Shown one piece after another: positions 15,901 through 24,483 of a stretch of DNA of 36,406 nucleotides. Each line of letters starts with the position of its first letter. Position 1 is the first letter of the stretch. The DNA comes from Bacillota bacterium (GTDB taxonomy: Bacteria > Bacillota > Desulfitobacteriia > Desulfitobacteriales > Desulfitobacteriaceae). The stretch is from the NCBI GenBank assembly GCA_030706025.1, contig JAUZPJ010000003.1:1-36406 (forward strand). Reading direction: 5' to 3'. Made by a program: the position numbers and the translations under genes. Under the pieces are notes generated by a model that saw only the letters and a program-made list of their open reading frames with translations, made no database searches and was not told the origin of the DNA.

Positions 15901-17229
15901 TATGAGAAACCGCAAAAGGTTTTATTTACTAAAGAGATGAAAAAAACACACACGATTTTGGTGCCCCAGATGTCTCCCATTCATTTTCAATTTTTTAAAA
16001 CAGCGTTTATGAACGATGGGTATAATATTGAAGTTTTGCCTTCAGTTGACAAGTCTGCTATTGATGAAGGATTAAGATATGTGCATAATGACGCCTGTTA
16101 TCCTGCTATCATTGTCGTTGGGCAGTTAATGAAAGCCCTGAAATCAGGGATGTATGATTTACACTCCACTTCTGTCATTATTTCTCAAACTGGTGGAGGA
16201 TGCCGAGCTACGAACTATATCGCATTTATCCGAAAAGCTTTACGTGATGCTAATATGGAACGGGTCCCGGTGATTGCCATTAATACAGGGACATCATCTA
16301 ATTTAGAAAACAATCCAGGTTTCAAACTTACCCTCTCGATTTTCAACAAGTTGATGAGAGGACTAATTTATGGGGATCTCCTCATGAGAGTGCTCTATCG
16401 CGTTCGTCCCTACGAGAAAGTACCCGGTTCCGCTAACCAGTTATATGTTTCCTGGGTTCAACGCTGTCAAGAATCATTAAAGGATGGGAATAAGAAGGAC
16501 TTCCATGAAAATGTTCGCCGGATTGTCAAGGACTTTGATGCTTTAGAACTACATGAAGATATGGTGAAACCAAAAGTTGGGGTTGTCGGTGAGATCCTCG
16601 TTAAGTTCCATCCCACAGCGAATAATAACATTGTGGAATTGTTAGAAGCAGAAGGGGCTGAAGCTGTTGTACCCGACCTTGCTGATTTTCTCTTATACGG
16701 TGCCTTTGATAATAGTATTAAGTACGAGAAGTTATCAGGAAGTTTTTGGGGTATGGTGTCTGGCAAACTTTCCGTTAATAGAATTGAATCGTATCGCAAA
16801 GAGATGAAGAAGGCTTTAAGTGCCAGTAAACGATTTGGAGCACCCAAACCCATTTCGGAGATCGCTAAATATGCTCAACAGCATCTTTCGTTGGCCAACC
16901 AATCGGGAGAGGGTTGGTTTCTAACGGGTGAGATGGTTGAGTTAATTCGCAGCGGAGTGAATAACATCGTCTGCTTACAACCATTTGCCTGCTTGCCAAA
17001 CCATATTACGGGAAAAGGGATGTTTCGTGAGCTAAGACGATCTTATCCCGCGGCCAATATCGCCCCGATCGACTATGATCCAGGAGCTAGTGAAGTCAAT
17101 CAGTTAAATCGAATTAAGCTGATGCTTTCCGTGGCCATGGAAAATTTGCATAAAACAGTGAACTCAAAACTGGTAGAGGCTAAGTTGGAGAATGTTTATA
17201 TTAAACGTAAACAGGGGCTTAACCTATAG
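12919..17229 (+). CDS. 2-hydroxyacyl-CoA dehydratase activase, large fused form
   Basis: A 1436-residue protein with two ASKHA ATPase units in tandem followed by dehydratase-like regions. Unit one starts [15 protein letters not shown] with the cluster Cys in [11 protein letters not shown] and [11 protein letters not shown]. Unit two starts [16 protein letters not shown] (about residue 308) with ACSAGCGSF and [11 protein letters not shown]. Then come a Cys-rich segment (CGLCGNNC), a DUF2229-type part and a HgdB-like part with [13 protein letters not shown] and [13 protein letters not shown]. Activases use ATP to inject an electron into radical dehydratases. In this large form substrate and partner are undefined. 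ATG 12919 follows GGAGG by five bases; a TTG at 12907 is rejected. Likely controlled by the adjacent TetR. Confidence 0.88.
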   Translation: MSAILNIGLDVGSTTVKVVVLDTNKTIIYKKYLRHFSNIKNTVVMMLEDAKSIIQGHLLTLMVTGSGGYNISQKLEVPFIQEVIACTNAIKMVIPKTDAAIELGGEDAKITYFGESVEQRMNGTCAGGTGAFIDQMATLLQTDAPGLNELAKNYHTIYPIASRCGVFAKTDVQPLLNEGAAKEDIAVSVLQAVVNQTISGLAQGRPISGNVAFLGGPLHFMSELRHRFIQTLSLDNNNVIFPEDSQFFVAIGAALSSRDKVPFTLECLYERTPMIYDISDTEGGKSEVLFANDEEYRDFKARHNLHKVGRVDLKSYSGNAYLGIDAGSTTTKVALVNDQGELLYSHYGSNKGNPLESTIEAMKTLYGKLNHETSIVNSTVTGYGEHLIKAALKVDIGEIETVAHYTAANFFRPGVDFVLDIGGQDMKSLVIKDGVIESITLNEACSAGCGSFVETFANSLNLEVEEFARLSQGSRHPVDLGTRCTVFMNSKVKQAQKEGAEVSDLSAGIAISVIKNALFKVIRLRSAEHLGNKIVVQGGTFYNDAVLRAFEKIANQEVVRPDIAGIMGAFGAALIARDRYKVGYHSGLLPVDDLLDFKTQTSTKRCGLCGNNCLVSIKQFSGGSEYISGNRCERGAGKEVINRGTPNLYDYKYKRVFNYKPLTEEKAMRGTIGIPRVLNIYEDYPFWFTLFTELGYRVVISGRSSKQLYELGMDTIPSESACYPAKLVHGHINYLIKKGIRKIFYPCIPYVPQEDPKADNHYNCPVVTSYPETINANMDCLREPDVRFYHPFLPLDMPSRMVKRLFEELEPEEIPKHEFADALKKAYAEQERYKEDVRLKGEEALRYIHENKIKGIVLVGRPYHIDPEINHGIPEMIGSYGFAILSEDSIRHLGEIENPLRVVNQWVYHSREYSAASYVAQQKDLEIIQLNSFGCGLDAVTTDQIKEILDPYGKIYTVLKIDEINNLGAARIRLRSLIAAINERDKKNFTPKKLYEKPQKVLFTKEMKKTHTILVPQMSPIHFQFFKTAFMNDGYNIEVLPSVDKSAIDEGLRYVHNDACYPAIIVVGQLMKALKSGMYDLHSTSVIISQTGGGCRATNYIAFIRKALRDANMERVPVIAINTGTSSNLENNPGFKLTLSIFNKLMRGLIYGDLLMRVLYRVRPYEKVPGSANQLYVSWVQRCQESLKDGNKKDFHENVRRIVKDFDALELHEDMVKPKVGVVGEILVKFHPTANNNIVELLEAEGAEAVVPDLADFLLYGAFDNSIKYEKLSGSFWGMVSGKLSVNRIESYRKEMKKALSASKRFGAPKPISEIAKYAQQHLSLANQSGEGWFLTGEMVELIRSGVNNIVCLQPFACLPNHITGKGMFRELRRSYPAANIAPIDYDPGASEVNQLNRIKLMLSVAMENLHKTVNSKLVEAKLENVYIKRKQGLNL

Positions 17230-17232
17230 CAG

Positions 17233-17270
17233 AAGAGAACCATGCTGAATTCCGGCGTGGTTCTCTTTAA
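17233..17270 (+). terminator. Terminator after the activase gene
   Basis: A 13-pair stem (17233-17245 with 17255-17267, one G-U) with a nine-base loop, followed by TTAA. Confidence 0.75.
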
Positions 17271-17323
17271 TATGACTTAATACTATCAGGGGTCAGGTTT
17301 ATTTAGTCAGACGTTAAGTTTTG

Positions 17324-18058
17324 CTATTTAAGAAAAGGATAAGCCGCCAGTAAACAAACGAGTTCCGAAAGTTCGATCATCGCCCCGTACAGGTCTCCAG
17401 TCAACCCTCCAAGTAGAGCGGAAATTCTAAAAGCTAACAAGGTGATAAAAAGAATCGAAATCCCAAAAGAAATGGGCCCAGCTAAGCCTACCAGGTAAAA
17501 CGAAATTCCGCAAACAATCCCCCCAGTAAGAAGAAAGGGAATCCACGTAGTTGCTTCATGAAAACCTTTGCCTAGACCTTGCGCTCGGGCATAGGGGAAT
17601 CCAATAACCCCTATCTGGAATACCCAGCGTGAGAGCATAGGCATCACAAGAAGAATTGAAAATTGAGTTGCTGTTAAACTAGCAAATAAGGAGAACTTTA
17701 GGAGCAATAAGCCCACGAGTGCCATAGAAGCGTGGGCTCCGACTCGGCTGTCTTTCATGATTTCCAAGATTCTTTCAGGACTTCGGGCAGAGAGTAAACC
17801 ATCCATGCTATCCATGTACCCATCCAGATGGATCCCACCAGTGAGAATTAACTCGACAACTAATAATAGCGCACCGATAGCTAACGGTGGGAAAACGTGG
17901 GTTAAGGATTTGGCCACAAGCCAGAGAAACAGGCCTATGACCAGTCCGACCAAGGGATAATAACGATAACTTCGTGTAAATTCTTCCGCAGTAACGTCCT
18001 CAGGTCCTGGCAAAGGGATGCGGGTCAGGAAGGTAAGGGCAATTAGAAAACCGCGCAC
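17324..18058 (-). CDS. cobS: Adenosylcobinamide-GDP ribazoletransferase CobS
   Basis: Membrane enzyme joining adenosylcobinamide-GDP and alpha-ribazole, the last assembly step of cobalamin. The 244 residues hold several hydrophobic helices and the family signature GGIHLDGYMDSMDGLL with its metal-binding Asp residues, then SRVGAHAS. The start chosen is GTG at 18058, eight bases after GAGGAG at the end of cobU; extending upstream would add about 40 residues that overlap cobU and do not resemble CobS. Second gene of a riboswitch-controlled pair. Confidence 0.9.
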   Translation of the reverse strand: MRGFLIALTFLTRIPLPGPEDVTAEEFTRSYRYYPLVGLVIGLFLWLVAKSLTHVFPPLAIGALLLVVELILTGGIHLDGYMDSMDGLLSARSPERILEIMKDSRVGAHASMALVGLLLLKFSLFASLTATQFSILLVMPMLSRWVFQIGVIGFPYARAQGLGKGFHEATTWIPFLLTGGIVCGISFYLVGLAGPISFGISILFITLLAFRISALLGGLTGDLYGAMIELSELVCLLAAYPFLK

Positions 18059-18063
18059 GATAA

Positions 18064-18678
18064 TCACTCCTCGCGAAGGGAAGATAGGAGTTGTTCCCCA
18101 GTGTGTTTTATTTCCATAGGGAAACCTGCCACAACCAAATAAACTTCGTTCGCACTTTGTGCCAGGATTCGATTGCATCGTCCCACGACATCCCGATAAG
18201 CTCTAGATAAAGGGTATTCTGGGACGATCCCTTGCCCGATTTCATTGGTTACAAAGATAACTTGCGGTTTAATCTCACGGGCAAGTCTCGCAACCTCATC
18301 AACTTCAGCTGCGATTTGTGGTTCTAGGTCTGAAAATTTTACTTGGTTGAGTTCAGAGGTTGATGTCGGTTTTGTTTGTCCTTGTAAGAGTAAATTCGAG
18401 AGCCAAAGGGTAACACAATCAAGGAGGATCACCCCATCTTCGTCTTTGAGTTGGAGCAATGTTTCACGAATGTTCTGGGGCTCTTCAATGAGCCTCCAAG
18501 TAGACGGGCGTTGTTCTTGATGTTTTCTTACACGTCGGGCCATTTCATCATCCCAGACTTGGGCAGTTGCTATGTAGATAACAGGACGTTTTGTCGAAGC
18601 GGCTAGAAGTTCCGCGAATTGGCTTTTTCCACTTCGCGCACCGCCAGTAATAAGTGTAAATTGAGACATTGTATTCAC
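18064..18678 (-). CDS. cobU: Adenosylcobinamide kinase/guanylyltransferase CobU
   Basis: Bifunctional enzyme that phosphorylates adenosylcobinamide and transfers GMP to it, supplying the substrate of CobS. The 204 residues start with the P-loop GGARSGKS (12-19). YIATAQVWDDEMARRVRKHQ contains the catalytic His region, and ILLDCVTLWLSNLL and VTNEIGQGIVP are family motifs. The start is GTG 18678 behind AGGAG; ATG 18669 is possible. Downstream of a cobalamin riboswitch and five bases before the cobS start. Only these late steps are here, so other cobalamin genes must be elsewhere or the cell salvages cobinamide. Confidence 0.93.
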   Translation of the reverse strand: MNTMSQFTLITGGARSGKSQFAELLAASTKRPVIYIATAQVWDDEMARRVRKHQEQRPSTWRLIEEPQNIRETLLQLKDEDGVILLDCVTLWLSNLLLQGQTKPTSTSELNQVKFSDLEPQIAAEVDEVARLAREIKPQVIFVTNEIGQGIVPEYPLSRAYRDVVGRCNRILAQSANEVYLVVAGFPMEIKHTGEQLLSSLREE

Positions 18679-18769
18679 CGACTCCTATACTTTTAGTTTT
18701 AAACAATATGACAAAGGTCATTGTTACATTAGTTTTTTGGCTCAGCTTCTAGCCTTGTCATGTTGGAGA

Positions 18770-18807
18770 AAAGTCCCGACCACAAATTTCTCTGTGGTCG
18801 GGACTTT
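18770..18807 (-). terminator. Expression-platform hairpin before cobU
   Basis: A 15-bp perfect stem (18770-18784 with 18793-18807) between the riboswitch and cobU, followed on the minus strand by TTTTCTCC. Its position suits a cobalamin-controlled terminator, although the T-run is short. Confidence 0.6.
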
Positions 18808-18852
18808 ACCGTCATCACCGCCGCTCCCTACATTGTAGGAAGGCATTAATAT

Positions 18853-19002
18853 TTTAGGCAGGTCTCCTGGCTATCGAATCATAGCTCAATTTCGTAACCT
18901 TCCCAGCTAAGGCCAGTGATTTACGAAGCTCATCGAATACAGTGGTGGGTCCGCGTCGGTTTTAAGCCGAACTTCCCTATTCTCCCAAAAGGGCACCTAA
19001 AA
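18853..19002 (-). ncRNA. Cobalamin riboswitch
   Basis: Read on the minus strand, this leader ends with the B12-box core GCCAGGAGACCTGCC and has the long-range closing helix TTTTAGG/CCTAAAA at its ends, with the usual internal helices and the GGGAA segment. It precedes cobU-cobS, genes classically repressed by adenosylcobalamin. Binding of B12 should favour the downstream hairpin and shut off the pair. Confidence 0.92.
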
Positions 19003-19175
19003 TAACAATATTTTTCTTAAGCTTAACATAATCCTATATCAATCTCAAGGATATTAGAGGATTTCAGAGGATATTTAGGTACAACTTTTCGTAGAAACAG
19101 TAATTAAAATATAGACCAACGATATGAATAAAAAAATTAAATATTTGAATTTGTTGGAATAGTTTAAAAATGGAC
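19003..19175. other. Intergenic stretch between divergent cob and CoA-transferase units
   Basis: AT-rich, without a coding frame I can support. It must hold the minus-strand promoter of the riboswitch transcript, but I could not fix its hexamers. Short repeats such as AGGATAT occur near 19048-19076. Confidence 0.4.
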
Positions 19176-19204
19176 TTGACGTCTCTATAAAGGATAGGTA
19201 TGAT
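19176..19204 (+). promoter_or_regulatory. Promoter of the first CoA-transferase operon
   Basis: TTGACG (19176-19181), a 17-base spacer and TATGAT (19199-19204). A perfect 10-base palindrome, AGAAGCTTCT (19225-19234), lies just inside the transcript and may be an operator. The leader to the first gene is about 210 bases. Confidence 0.65.
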
Positions 19205-19273
19205 GTCATTAGGATCTATTTTAGAGAAGCTTCTTTAGTTAGAGGGGGAAAAAGAGAAGAATGTAAGGAGTGA

Positions 19274-19402
19274 GAAAATAGCAATAATTATAATCACTTT
19301 GGCGCCTTAAATTTATGGGAATTCACACAACTCGGAAAGTTGGATATTGCCTCTGAAATAGTGGCCCGTGAGGCCAAACAATTCACGAAAATCAGCGAAT
19401 AA
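19274..19402 (+). other. Start-less 42-codon open frame in the leader
   Basis: Between a TGA (19271-19273) and TAA (19400-19402) one frame reads protein-like sequence with a charged helical end, IASEIVAREAKQFTKISE. AAGGAG (19265-19270) lies properly spaced for a start near 19277, but no ATG, GTG or TTG exists there; the first is TTG at 19340, which would give a 20-residue peptide. It may be a leader peptide or the remnant of a gene. Confidence 0.3.
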
Positions 19403-19421
19403 AAAAAGGAGGTATGGATAT

Positions 19422-20396
19422 ATGAGCAGACCCCAAAAAGTTAGTTTGGCAGAAGCTATCAGCCTAATTAGCGATGGCGATATGCTAACATTTAGCGGAT
19501 TTACCATCTGGCGTCGCCCGATGGCGGCCATCATGGAACTCATTCGGCAGGGTAAGAAGAACCTTCATTTGGTAGAGGTTAACGGCGGGACTCATAGTGA
19601 TATGCTGATCGGAGCCGGTTGTGTAAAGATATGGGAGTCTTGTTGGAATGGTCATGAATTGTATGGCAAGATTGCTGGAAATATGTCTCGCAAAGTTGAA
19701 ACGGGCGAGTTAATTATTGAAGATTACAGCCATGTGCAGATGCTACATCGCCTAGTGGCAGGTTCTCAAGGAATACCGTTTATGCCTACGTATGCTGCGA
19801 TGGGTTCCGATATATTAAATCCTGAATACGATATGCTAGGTAAAGCTGGACTTCGGGATGGATCTAATCCCAAAATACCGGCTAAAAAATATGAAATGTA
19901 CAAAGAAAACTTTACCGGAAATGAAGTGTGCCTAATTCCAGCAGCTCAGCCCAACTGGTGTATCGCCCATGTTAATATGGTGGGTTCAGAGGGAACCGTT
20001 CGCGTGATGGGACAAAAGTACAGTGATGAAGAGGCGATGAAATCAGCTGACAAGTTAATCGTCATTACTGAGCAGATCGTCCCGGAAGAATACATCCGTC
20101 GTGAGCCGGAAAGGAACCTTATTCCGCCTCACCTGGTTGACTATATTGTGGAGTTGCCTTGGGGAGCACATCCTACAGGATGTTTTGGCTCTTATGAGAC
20201 AGACGGAGCTTTCATCAATAATTTCTTTACTAAAACTCGTACACAGGAAGGTTTTGATGAGTGGGCCAAAGAATGGATCTTCGGAGTTGCCGATCATGAG
20301 GAATATCTCAACAAGCTAGGTGTAAGCCGCCTGGAAACTTTGAAAGCTAGTGCTGCTCTAGGTTATTCCACCAAAGTGAAAAGGGGGTCGAGATAA
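19422..20396 (+). CDS. CoA-transferase alpha subunit, glutaconate type
   Basis: A 324-residue subunit of a class I CoA-transferase, matching the length of glutaconate CoA-transferase GctA. It begins with VSLAEAISLISDGDMLTFSGF and has the family segment GIPFMPTYAAMGSDIL and the end typical of this subunit. The actual acid exchanged (glutaconate, 2-hydroxyglutarate or another) cannot be deduced. ATG 19422 is nine bases after AAGGAGG (19406-19412); the frame is open to a GTG at 19368 that lacks a site. Its stop overlaps the start of the beta gene by one base. Confidence 0.87.
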   Translation: MSRPQKVSLAEAISLISDGDMLTFSGFTIWRRPMAAIMELIRQGKKNLHLVEVNGGTHSDMLIGAGCVKIWESCWNGHELYGKIAGNMSRKVETGELIIEDYSHVQMLHRLVAGSQGIPFMPTYAAMGSDILNPEYDMLGKAGLRDGSNPKIPAKKYEMYKENFTGNEVCLIPAAQPNWCIAHVNMVGSEGTVRVMGQKYSDEEAMKSADKLIVITEQIVPEEYIRREPERNLIPPHLVDYIVELPWGAHPTGCFGSYETDGAFINNFFTKTRTQEGFDEWAKEWIFGVADHEEYLNKLGVSRLETLKASAALGYSTKVKRGSR

Positions 20397-21202
20397 TGGC
20401 TAGTAATGATTATGCAAAAGTCGGAGAATTTAAACCAATCGACCTTCTGGCTGTATCTGCGGCAAGGGAAGTTACTGACGGGGAAGTCGTTTTTGCCGGA
20501 ACCGGATTGCCCATGCTGGCTATCATGCTAGCCCAACATACCACTGCGCCTAACGCAGTATGTATATATGAAGCAGGCAGTGTAGACGGCAGGCCCATAT
20601 CTCTGCCTACCTCCGTAGGAGATGCGCGCTGTATATATCAAGCTTCGATCGCTTCTGGTCTATATGACGTTTTTGGGCAACTACAAAGAGGAAATGTAGA
20701 TATGGCTTTTCTAGGCGGTGCAGAAATTGATCAGTATGGCAGTGTCAATACCACCGCCATGGGTGGCTACTCCCCAATCGGCAAACGTTTGACGGGTAGC
20801 GGCGGAAACGCTGACATCAATGCTCTCGCCAAACGAACCGTATTCATTATGATTCAGGAGAAAAGACGGTTTGTAGAACGCTGCAGCTATATCACTTCTC
20901 CAGGATGGAGAATCCCTAAGTGGCCTAGTGGTGAATTTGTCCATAAAAAAGAGGTTTACGGCAGTGCTTTCCGAGGTGGCCCCTGGGCTGTAATATCTAA
21001 TATGGGTGTCTACCATTTTGATGATGATGGAATAATATACCTCGATACAGTTCATCCTGGTTTTACCCCTGAACAGGTGAAAGAGAATTGCAGCTTTGAC
21101 TTGAATATATCTAGGGTGACCGGAGAAACAAAACCTCCTACTTACAATGAGTTGGAATTACTTTACAAGACGGTTGACCCTGAAGGCATATTCCTGCCTT
21201 AA
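20396..21202 (+). CDS. CoA-transferase beta subunit, glutaconate type
   Basis: The 268-residue catalytic subunit, close in length to GctB. The expected active-site Glu that forms the acyl-CoA thioester is present as Glu59 in CIYEAGSVDGRP. Conserved FLGGAEIDQYGSVN and GSGGNADI follow. Start ATG 20396 shares the A of the preceding stop (TAATG), and AAAGGGGGT serves as ribosome binding site inside the alpha gene, so the two are made in equal amounts. A 16-bp terminator follows. With the nearby dehydratase activase it suggests fermentation or breakdown of hydroxy or dicarboxylic acids through CoA esters; no dehydratase component is in the window. Confidence 0.87.
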   Translation: MASNDYAKVGEFKPIDLLAVSAAREVTDGEVVFAGTGLPMLAIMLAQHTTAPNAVCIYEAGSVDGRPISLPTSVGDARCIYQASIASGLYDVFGQLQRGNVDMAFLGGAEIDQYGSVNTTAMGGYSPIGKRLTGSGGNADINALAKRTVFIMIQEKRRFVERCSYITSPGWRIPKWPSGEFVHKKEVYGSAFRGGPWAVISNMGVYHFDDDGIIYLDTVHPGFTPEQVKENCSFDLNISRVTGETKPPTYNELELLYKTVDPEGIFLP

Positions 21203-21256
21203 AAAGGAACATAAGAATCGGAAATGTGAAAGTTATAATTTAAATTAAAAACCATT

Positions 21257-21297
21257 AAAAGATTAGCACCTCAGTTAGAAGAGGTGCTAATCTTTTT
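21257..21297 (+). terminator. Rho-independent terminator after the first CoA-transferase operon
   Basis: Perfect 16-bp stem (21257-21272 with 21281-21296), eight-base loop, ending in TTTTT. Confidence 0.92.
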
Positions 21298-21417
21298 GAA
21301 TTTATTCTTTATTTTTTTGATATACTGCTTGGATGACGAAATTCGTAATGGGAATGTTAATAATACCTTTTTAAAAGTGAAAGGGTAATAAATAACTAAC
21401 TTGAGGAGGTATTTAAA

Positions 21418-21804
21418 ATGAAGAAATTTATGAGCGTCGCACTAATCGTCGGGACCATTGCGATAGCGACCGGTTGCAGTTCGCAAAAACCAGCTCCAGC
21501 TCCGGCTCCGCAAGTTCAACAACCTACACAAACTTCACCTACACCTAATCAGACAACTCCATCCACCTCAGCTACAACGACGGCCGGAAGTGGCAAGGAC
21601 ATCTATGATAAAAATTGTGTTGCCTGTCATGGTGCCGGAGGTGCAGGTGGTTCCGCTCCTGCTTTGAATTCCGAGAAGAGAACTCAAGCTCAAGTCGTTG
21701 ATGTAACTAAGAAAGGTAAAGGAAGTATGCCCGGCTATGCAGCGACACTTAGTGACACGGAGATACAAGCTGTATCAAAATATGTTTCAGAACTAAAAAA
21801 ATAA
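21418..21804 (+). CDS. Cytochrome c-type lipoprotein, single haem
   Basis: A 128-residue secreted electron carrier. Residues 1-20 are a lipoprotein signal ending in IATGC, so Cys20 should be lipidated and the protein tethered outside the membrane. A Pro/Thr/Ser/Gln-rich linker (about 24-57) is followed by a small class I cytochrome c domain: haem site CVACH (67-71), GGSAPAL, and axial Met104 in GSMPGY, ending EIQAVSKYVSEL. It resembles CccA/CccB-type cytochromes of Gram-positives. Its redox partners are not encoded here. Strong GAGGAGG site; its own terminator follows. Confidence 0.9.
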   Translation: MKKFMSVALIVGTIAIATGCSSQKPAPAPAPQVQQPTQTSPTPNQTTPSTSATTTAGSGKDIYDKNCVACHGAGGAGGSAPALNSEKRTQAQVVDVTKKGKGSMPGYAATLSDTEIQAVSKYVSELKK

Positions 21805-21821
21805 ATTGTGATTTGGTCAAG

Positions 21822-21867
21822 AGGCTGTAACAAACTTGGTTCTGAAATTTGTTGCAGCCTTTTTTTA
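21822..21867 (+). terminator. Terminator after the cytochrome gene
   Basis: A 13-pair stem (21822-21834 with 21848-21860, one wobble) followed by seven Ts. Confidence 0.85.
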
Positions 21868-21899
21868 GTGAGATATCCTTTGGTGGTGAGAGTATAATT

Positions 21900-23180
21900 T
21901 TAGGTATTGAACGTCATATAGAGCAAAACCCCGTTTAACGCAATAATGATACTGACGACAACAATCCCAATCCAATTTGTTAATCTTCGATTAATCATCT
22001 CACCCATAATATCTCGGCGGCTGGTAATCAAAAGAAGGGGAATAATCGCTGATGGTAGGGCGAAACTTAGGACCACCTGGCTCATGATTAGAATTGTCAT
22101 AGGGTTAAATCCAAGGGCCAGAAGGGCCAATGCTGGGATGACGGTGATGATACGGCGGACATTAGGGTGGATATCAAGACCAATGAAGCCTTTCATCATG
22201 CATTCACCTGCCATTGCCCCGACAGCTGAGGATGATAGCCCAGATGCTAGTAGTGCCAAACCAAAAGCTCCGCTTGATAATGATCCGAGAAGTGGAGTTA
22301 AAGAACGATGGGCCTCTTCAATCGTATCAATTGGCAAGCCTTCCGAGCAAAACACTGAAGCAGAAACGATAACCATCGCTGCATTTACCAAAAATGCAAT
22401 ATTCATGGCGATGATGATATCAAGGCGTTCAAGCCGATAGTGCTTTTGATTGGCAGCAAGATCGTTGGAAGTTCGGCGGCTTTTTACAAGATCGGAGTGA
22501 AGGTAGATGACATGGGGCATGACCGTTGCTCCCAGCATTCCAACGGCTATCATAATACTACTTGAATTTAAACTGGGAATCAAAGTGTGGTACACAACAT
22601 CGCCCCAGGCAGGTTTGGCATAGAAAATTTCTACGAAATAGGATAGTCCAATAACGGCAATCAAGACAGTAATAACTCGTTCAACCACGTGTTGTCCAAA
22701 CCTCTGTAAATATACGATCATGAAGGTCATACCAATGGTCATTAAACCAGAAATTAGGAGAGGAATACCAAACAGCAGATAAAAGCCAAGTGTTGCCCCA
22801 AGAAACTCAGCCATATAGGTTGCCATAGCAGCCAAAAGAGTTATCGACCATAGGAAGGTATTTACGGGTTTGTTAAAAACCCGACCACAATGTGTCGCAA
22901 GATCCACTCCTGTTGCGATGCCAAGTTTTGCGGAAAGAGTTTGTAAGAATATGGCCATCAAGTTACTCCAGAGAATAACCCAAAGGAGTGTGTTGCTGAA
23001 CTTTGAACCTCCACTTATGTTCGTAGCAAAGTTTCCAGGGTCGATGTAGGCAACACTAACGACAAAGGCTGGACCAAGATACCGTGATAAAGCTTTGAGT
23101 TTTTCTTGCCAAGTTTCGCGAATAAGAGGTAGAGGTAAAGAGATGTTACGTACTATGAGAGGTGGAATGCCGTTATTCAT
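21900..23180 (-). CDS. mntH: NRAMP-family manganese/divalent metal transporter
   Basis: Proton-coupled importer of Mn2+ (and Fe2+) with 426 residues and 11 predicted membrane helices. TM1 carries the metal-binding DPGN (47-50, in AYIDPGNFATN) and TM6 the MPH motif (221-223, in TVMPHVIYLHS), both diagnostic. The usual Asn after MPH is Val here, a small deviation. ATG 23180 has GAGGAG 11 bases upstream. No clear MntR, Fur or PerR box was seen in the upstream region. Confidence 0.92.
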   Translation of the reverse strand: MNNGIPPLIVRNISLPLPLIRETWQEKLKALSRYLGPAFVVSVAYIDPGNFATNISGGSKFSNTLLWVILWSNLMAIFLQTLSAKLGIATGVDLATHCGRVFNKPVNTFLWSITLLAAMATYMAEFLGATLGFYLLFGIPLLISGLMTIGMTFMIVYLQRFGQHVVERVITVLIAVIGLSYFVEIFYAKPAWGDVVYHTLIPSLNSSSIMIAVGMLGATVMPHVIYLHSDLVKSRRTSNDLAANQKHYRLERLDIIIAMNIAFLVNAAMVIVSASVFCSEGLPIDTIEEAHRSLTPLLGSLSSGAFGLALLASGLSSSAVGAMAGECMMKGFIGLDIHPNVRRIITVIPALALLALGFNPMTILIMSQVVLSFALPSAIIPLLLITSRRDIMGEMINRRLTNWIGIVVVSIIIALNGVLLYMTFNT

Positions 23181-23295
23181 AGGAAAACACTCTCCTCGCT
23201 GAGGGGTCTTTCATCACATTAACACCGCCTTTTTTCAATTCATAGCCTGAGGTCCTATTTACAGCGTATGGAATTGAGTGTTAAGGGGTTACATT

Positions 23296-23324
23296 TTTAC
23301 AAGAGTGTTTTATTCGTATATAAT
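23296..23324 (+). promoter_or_regulatory. Strong promoter of the ParM-like operon
   Basis: TTTACA (23296-23301), a 17-base spacer and a perfect TATAAT (23319-23324). Transcription should start near 23331. Confidence 0.8.
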
Positions 23325-23373
23325 AGTATATATATGAATGTAATTTGGATTGAGGAGGAAGGGGTTAAGGGGT

Positions 23374-24483
23374 TTGTTTGAAAGTGATATTCTCGTAGCC
23401 GGGGCCGATCCTGGATTCGGAGCGATAAAACTTGACACTGGAGATACGAAGATATTATTTCCCGCAGTGATTTGTAAGGGAAACGAAAGGATATTCTCAA
23501 CGTTAGGAAATACATTGATTAATAGAGGATCAGATGTAGAGACACAGATTGCCTCTCTGGACGTAATTGTTAGGAACCATTCAACAAGCGTAGAACGTCA
23601 TTATTTTATGGGAAGCTTGGCGGAGAGCTTGAATCCAAATGAGGCTCATTATTGCTGGGATGAAGATAAGTCCTCTGATGAAGAGGCTACTGCCCTTCTA
23701 GTGGTTGCTTTAGCCTTAGCCCAAAAAACTCCTAAGGCAAATGTCTATCTCGGCACAGGTGTTCCGGTGAAATATTATGCCAGTTTAAAAAATAAATATG
23801 AATCAGAGTTAAAGGGTTCTTTCTCAGTCGAATTTCGTTCCGGTCCCATGGTAGGGATAACGCGTCAAATTAATATCCTACGTTCCCGAGTGCTGCCGCA
23901 AAGCTATGGCGTGTTCATCAAAGAGTCCCTCAACGAATATGGAATACCGACGAAAGCCAGTCTTTTTAATGGTTACGTTGTAGTCATCGATCCCGGCTTT
24001 CGCACGACGGATATTGCTACGTTTTATGATGGGATTATGCTTGATCCACCGAATTCCTTCAGTATTGAGAAGGGGTTGAAATGGGCCTATATTGGAGTGG
24101 CGGAAAAGCTAAAAGAAATGACAATTAATCACAAAAACCCGATAGAAACAGATGATAAAGAACTCGATAAGATTTTCCGAGTGAATAAGGGATTGTATCC
24201 TTGGAATAACGGATCGTTAAACCTCAATCCAATTATGCAAAATATGCTCACTCAGTTGGGAACAGATATCTCACGAGAAGTGAAGAAGGCTCTTAAACCA
24301 ATGCTTGGAAAATTGCATACCGTCCTTGTCGCCGGAAAAGTAGGTGAGATGGTTTTTGAACAGATTCAATTGGAAAATAAGCAACTGATTGAGGATCCGC
24401 AGTTCGGTAACGCTACGGGATTTCGCATTATGGCAGCGACCTTGGTTAATAATATTACGAAGAAAGGGAAAACATCGGAATGA
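23374..24483 (+). CDS. ParM/StbA-like actin-family filament protein
   Basis: A roughly 369-residue ASKHA-fold ATPase. The first phosphate loop is AGADPGFGAIKL, the central motif YLGTGVPVKYY is typical of ParM/Alp-type actins, the second phosphate loop is VVIDPGFRTTDIATF, and LVAGKVGEMV is the adenosine motif. Such proteins polymerise to push plasmids apart, but here the neighbourhood looks chromosomal. The following gene overlaps its stop by four bases and resembles a ParR adaptor. The start is uncertain: the frame opens at TTG 23350 within the AGGAGG stretch; TTG 23374 is chosen because the conserved part begins soon after and GGAGG lies upstream. No ATG or GTG is available. Confidence 0.75.
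   Translation: MFESDILVAGADPGFGAIKLDTGDTKILFPAVICKGNERIFSTLGNTLINRGSDVETQIASLDVIVRNHSTSVERHYFMGSLAESLNPNEAHYCWDEDKSSDEEATALLVVALALAQKTPKANVYLGTGVPVKYYASLKNKYESELKGSFSVEFRSGPMVGITRQINILRSRVLPQSYGVFIKESLNEYGIPTKASLFNGYVVVIDPGFRTTDIATFYDGIMLDPPNSFSIEKGLKWAYIGVAEKLKEMTINHKNPIETDDKELDKIFRVNKGLYPWNNGSLNLNPIMQNMLTQLGTDISREVKKALKPMLGKLHTVLVAGKVGEMVFEQIQLENKQLIEDPQFGNATGFRIMAATLVNNITKKGKTSE

Noticed and set aside
21946-22440. A 164-codon plus-strand frame opposite mntH
   Set aside because: It lies wholly antisense to a clear NRAMP transporter, its composition (many Arg and Ile) is that of a shadow frame, and it has no ribosome binding site.
21900-23180. Val instead of Asn after the MPH motif of MntH as a sign of changed function
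   Set aside because: The DPGN and MPH motifs are intact, and one neighbouring substitution is not enough to claim another substrate.
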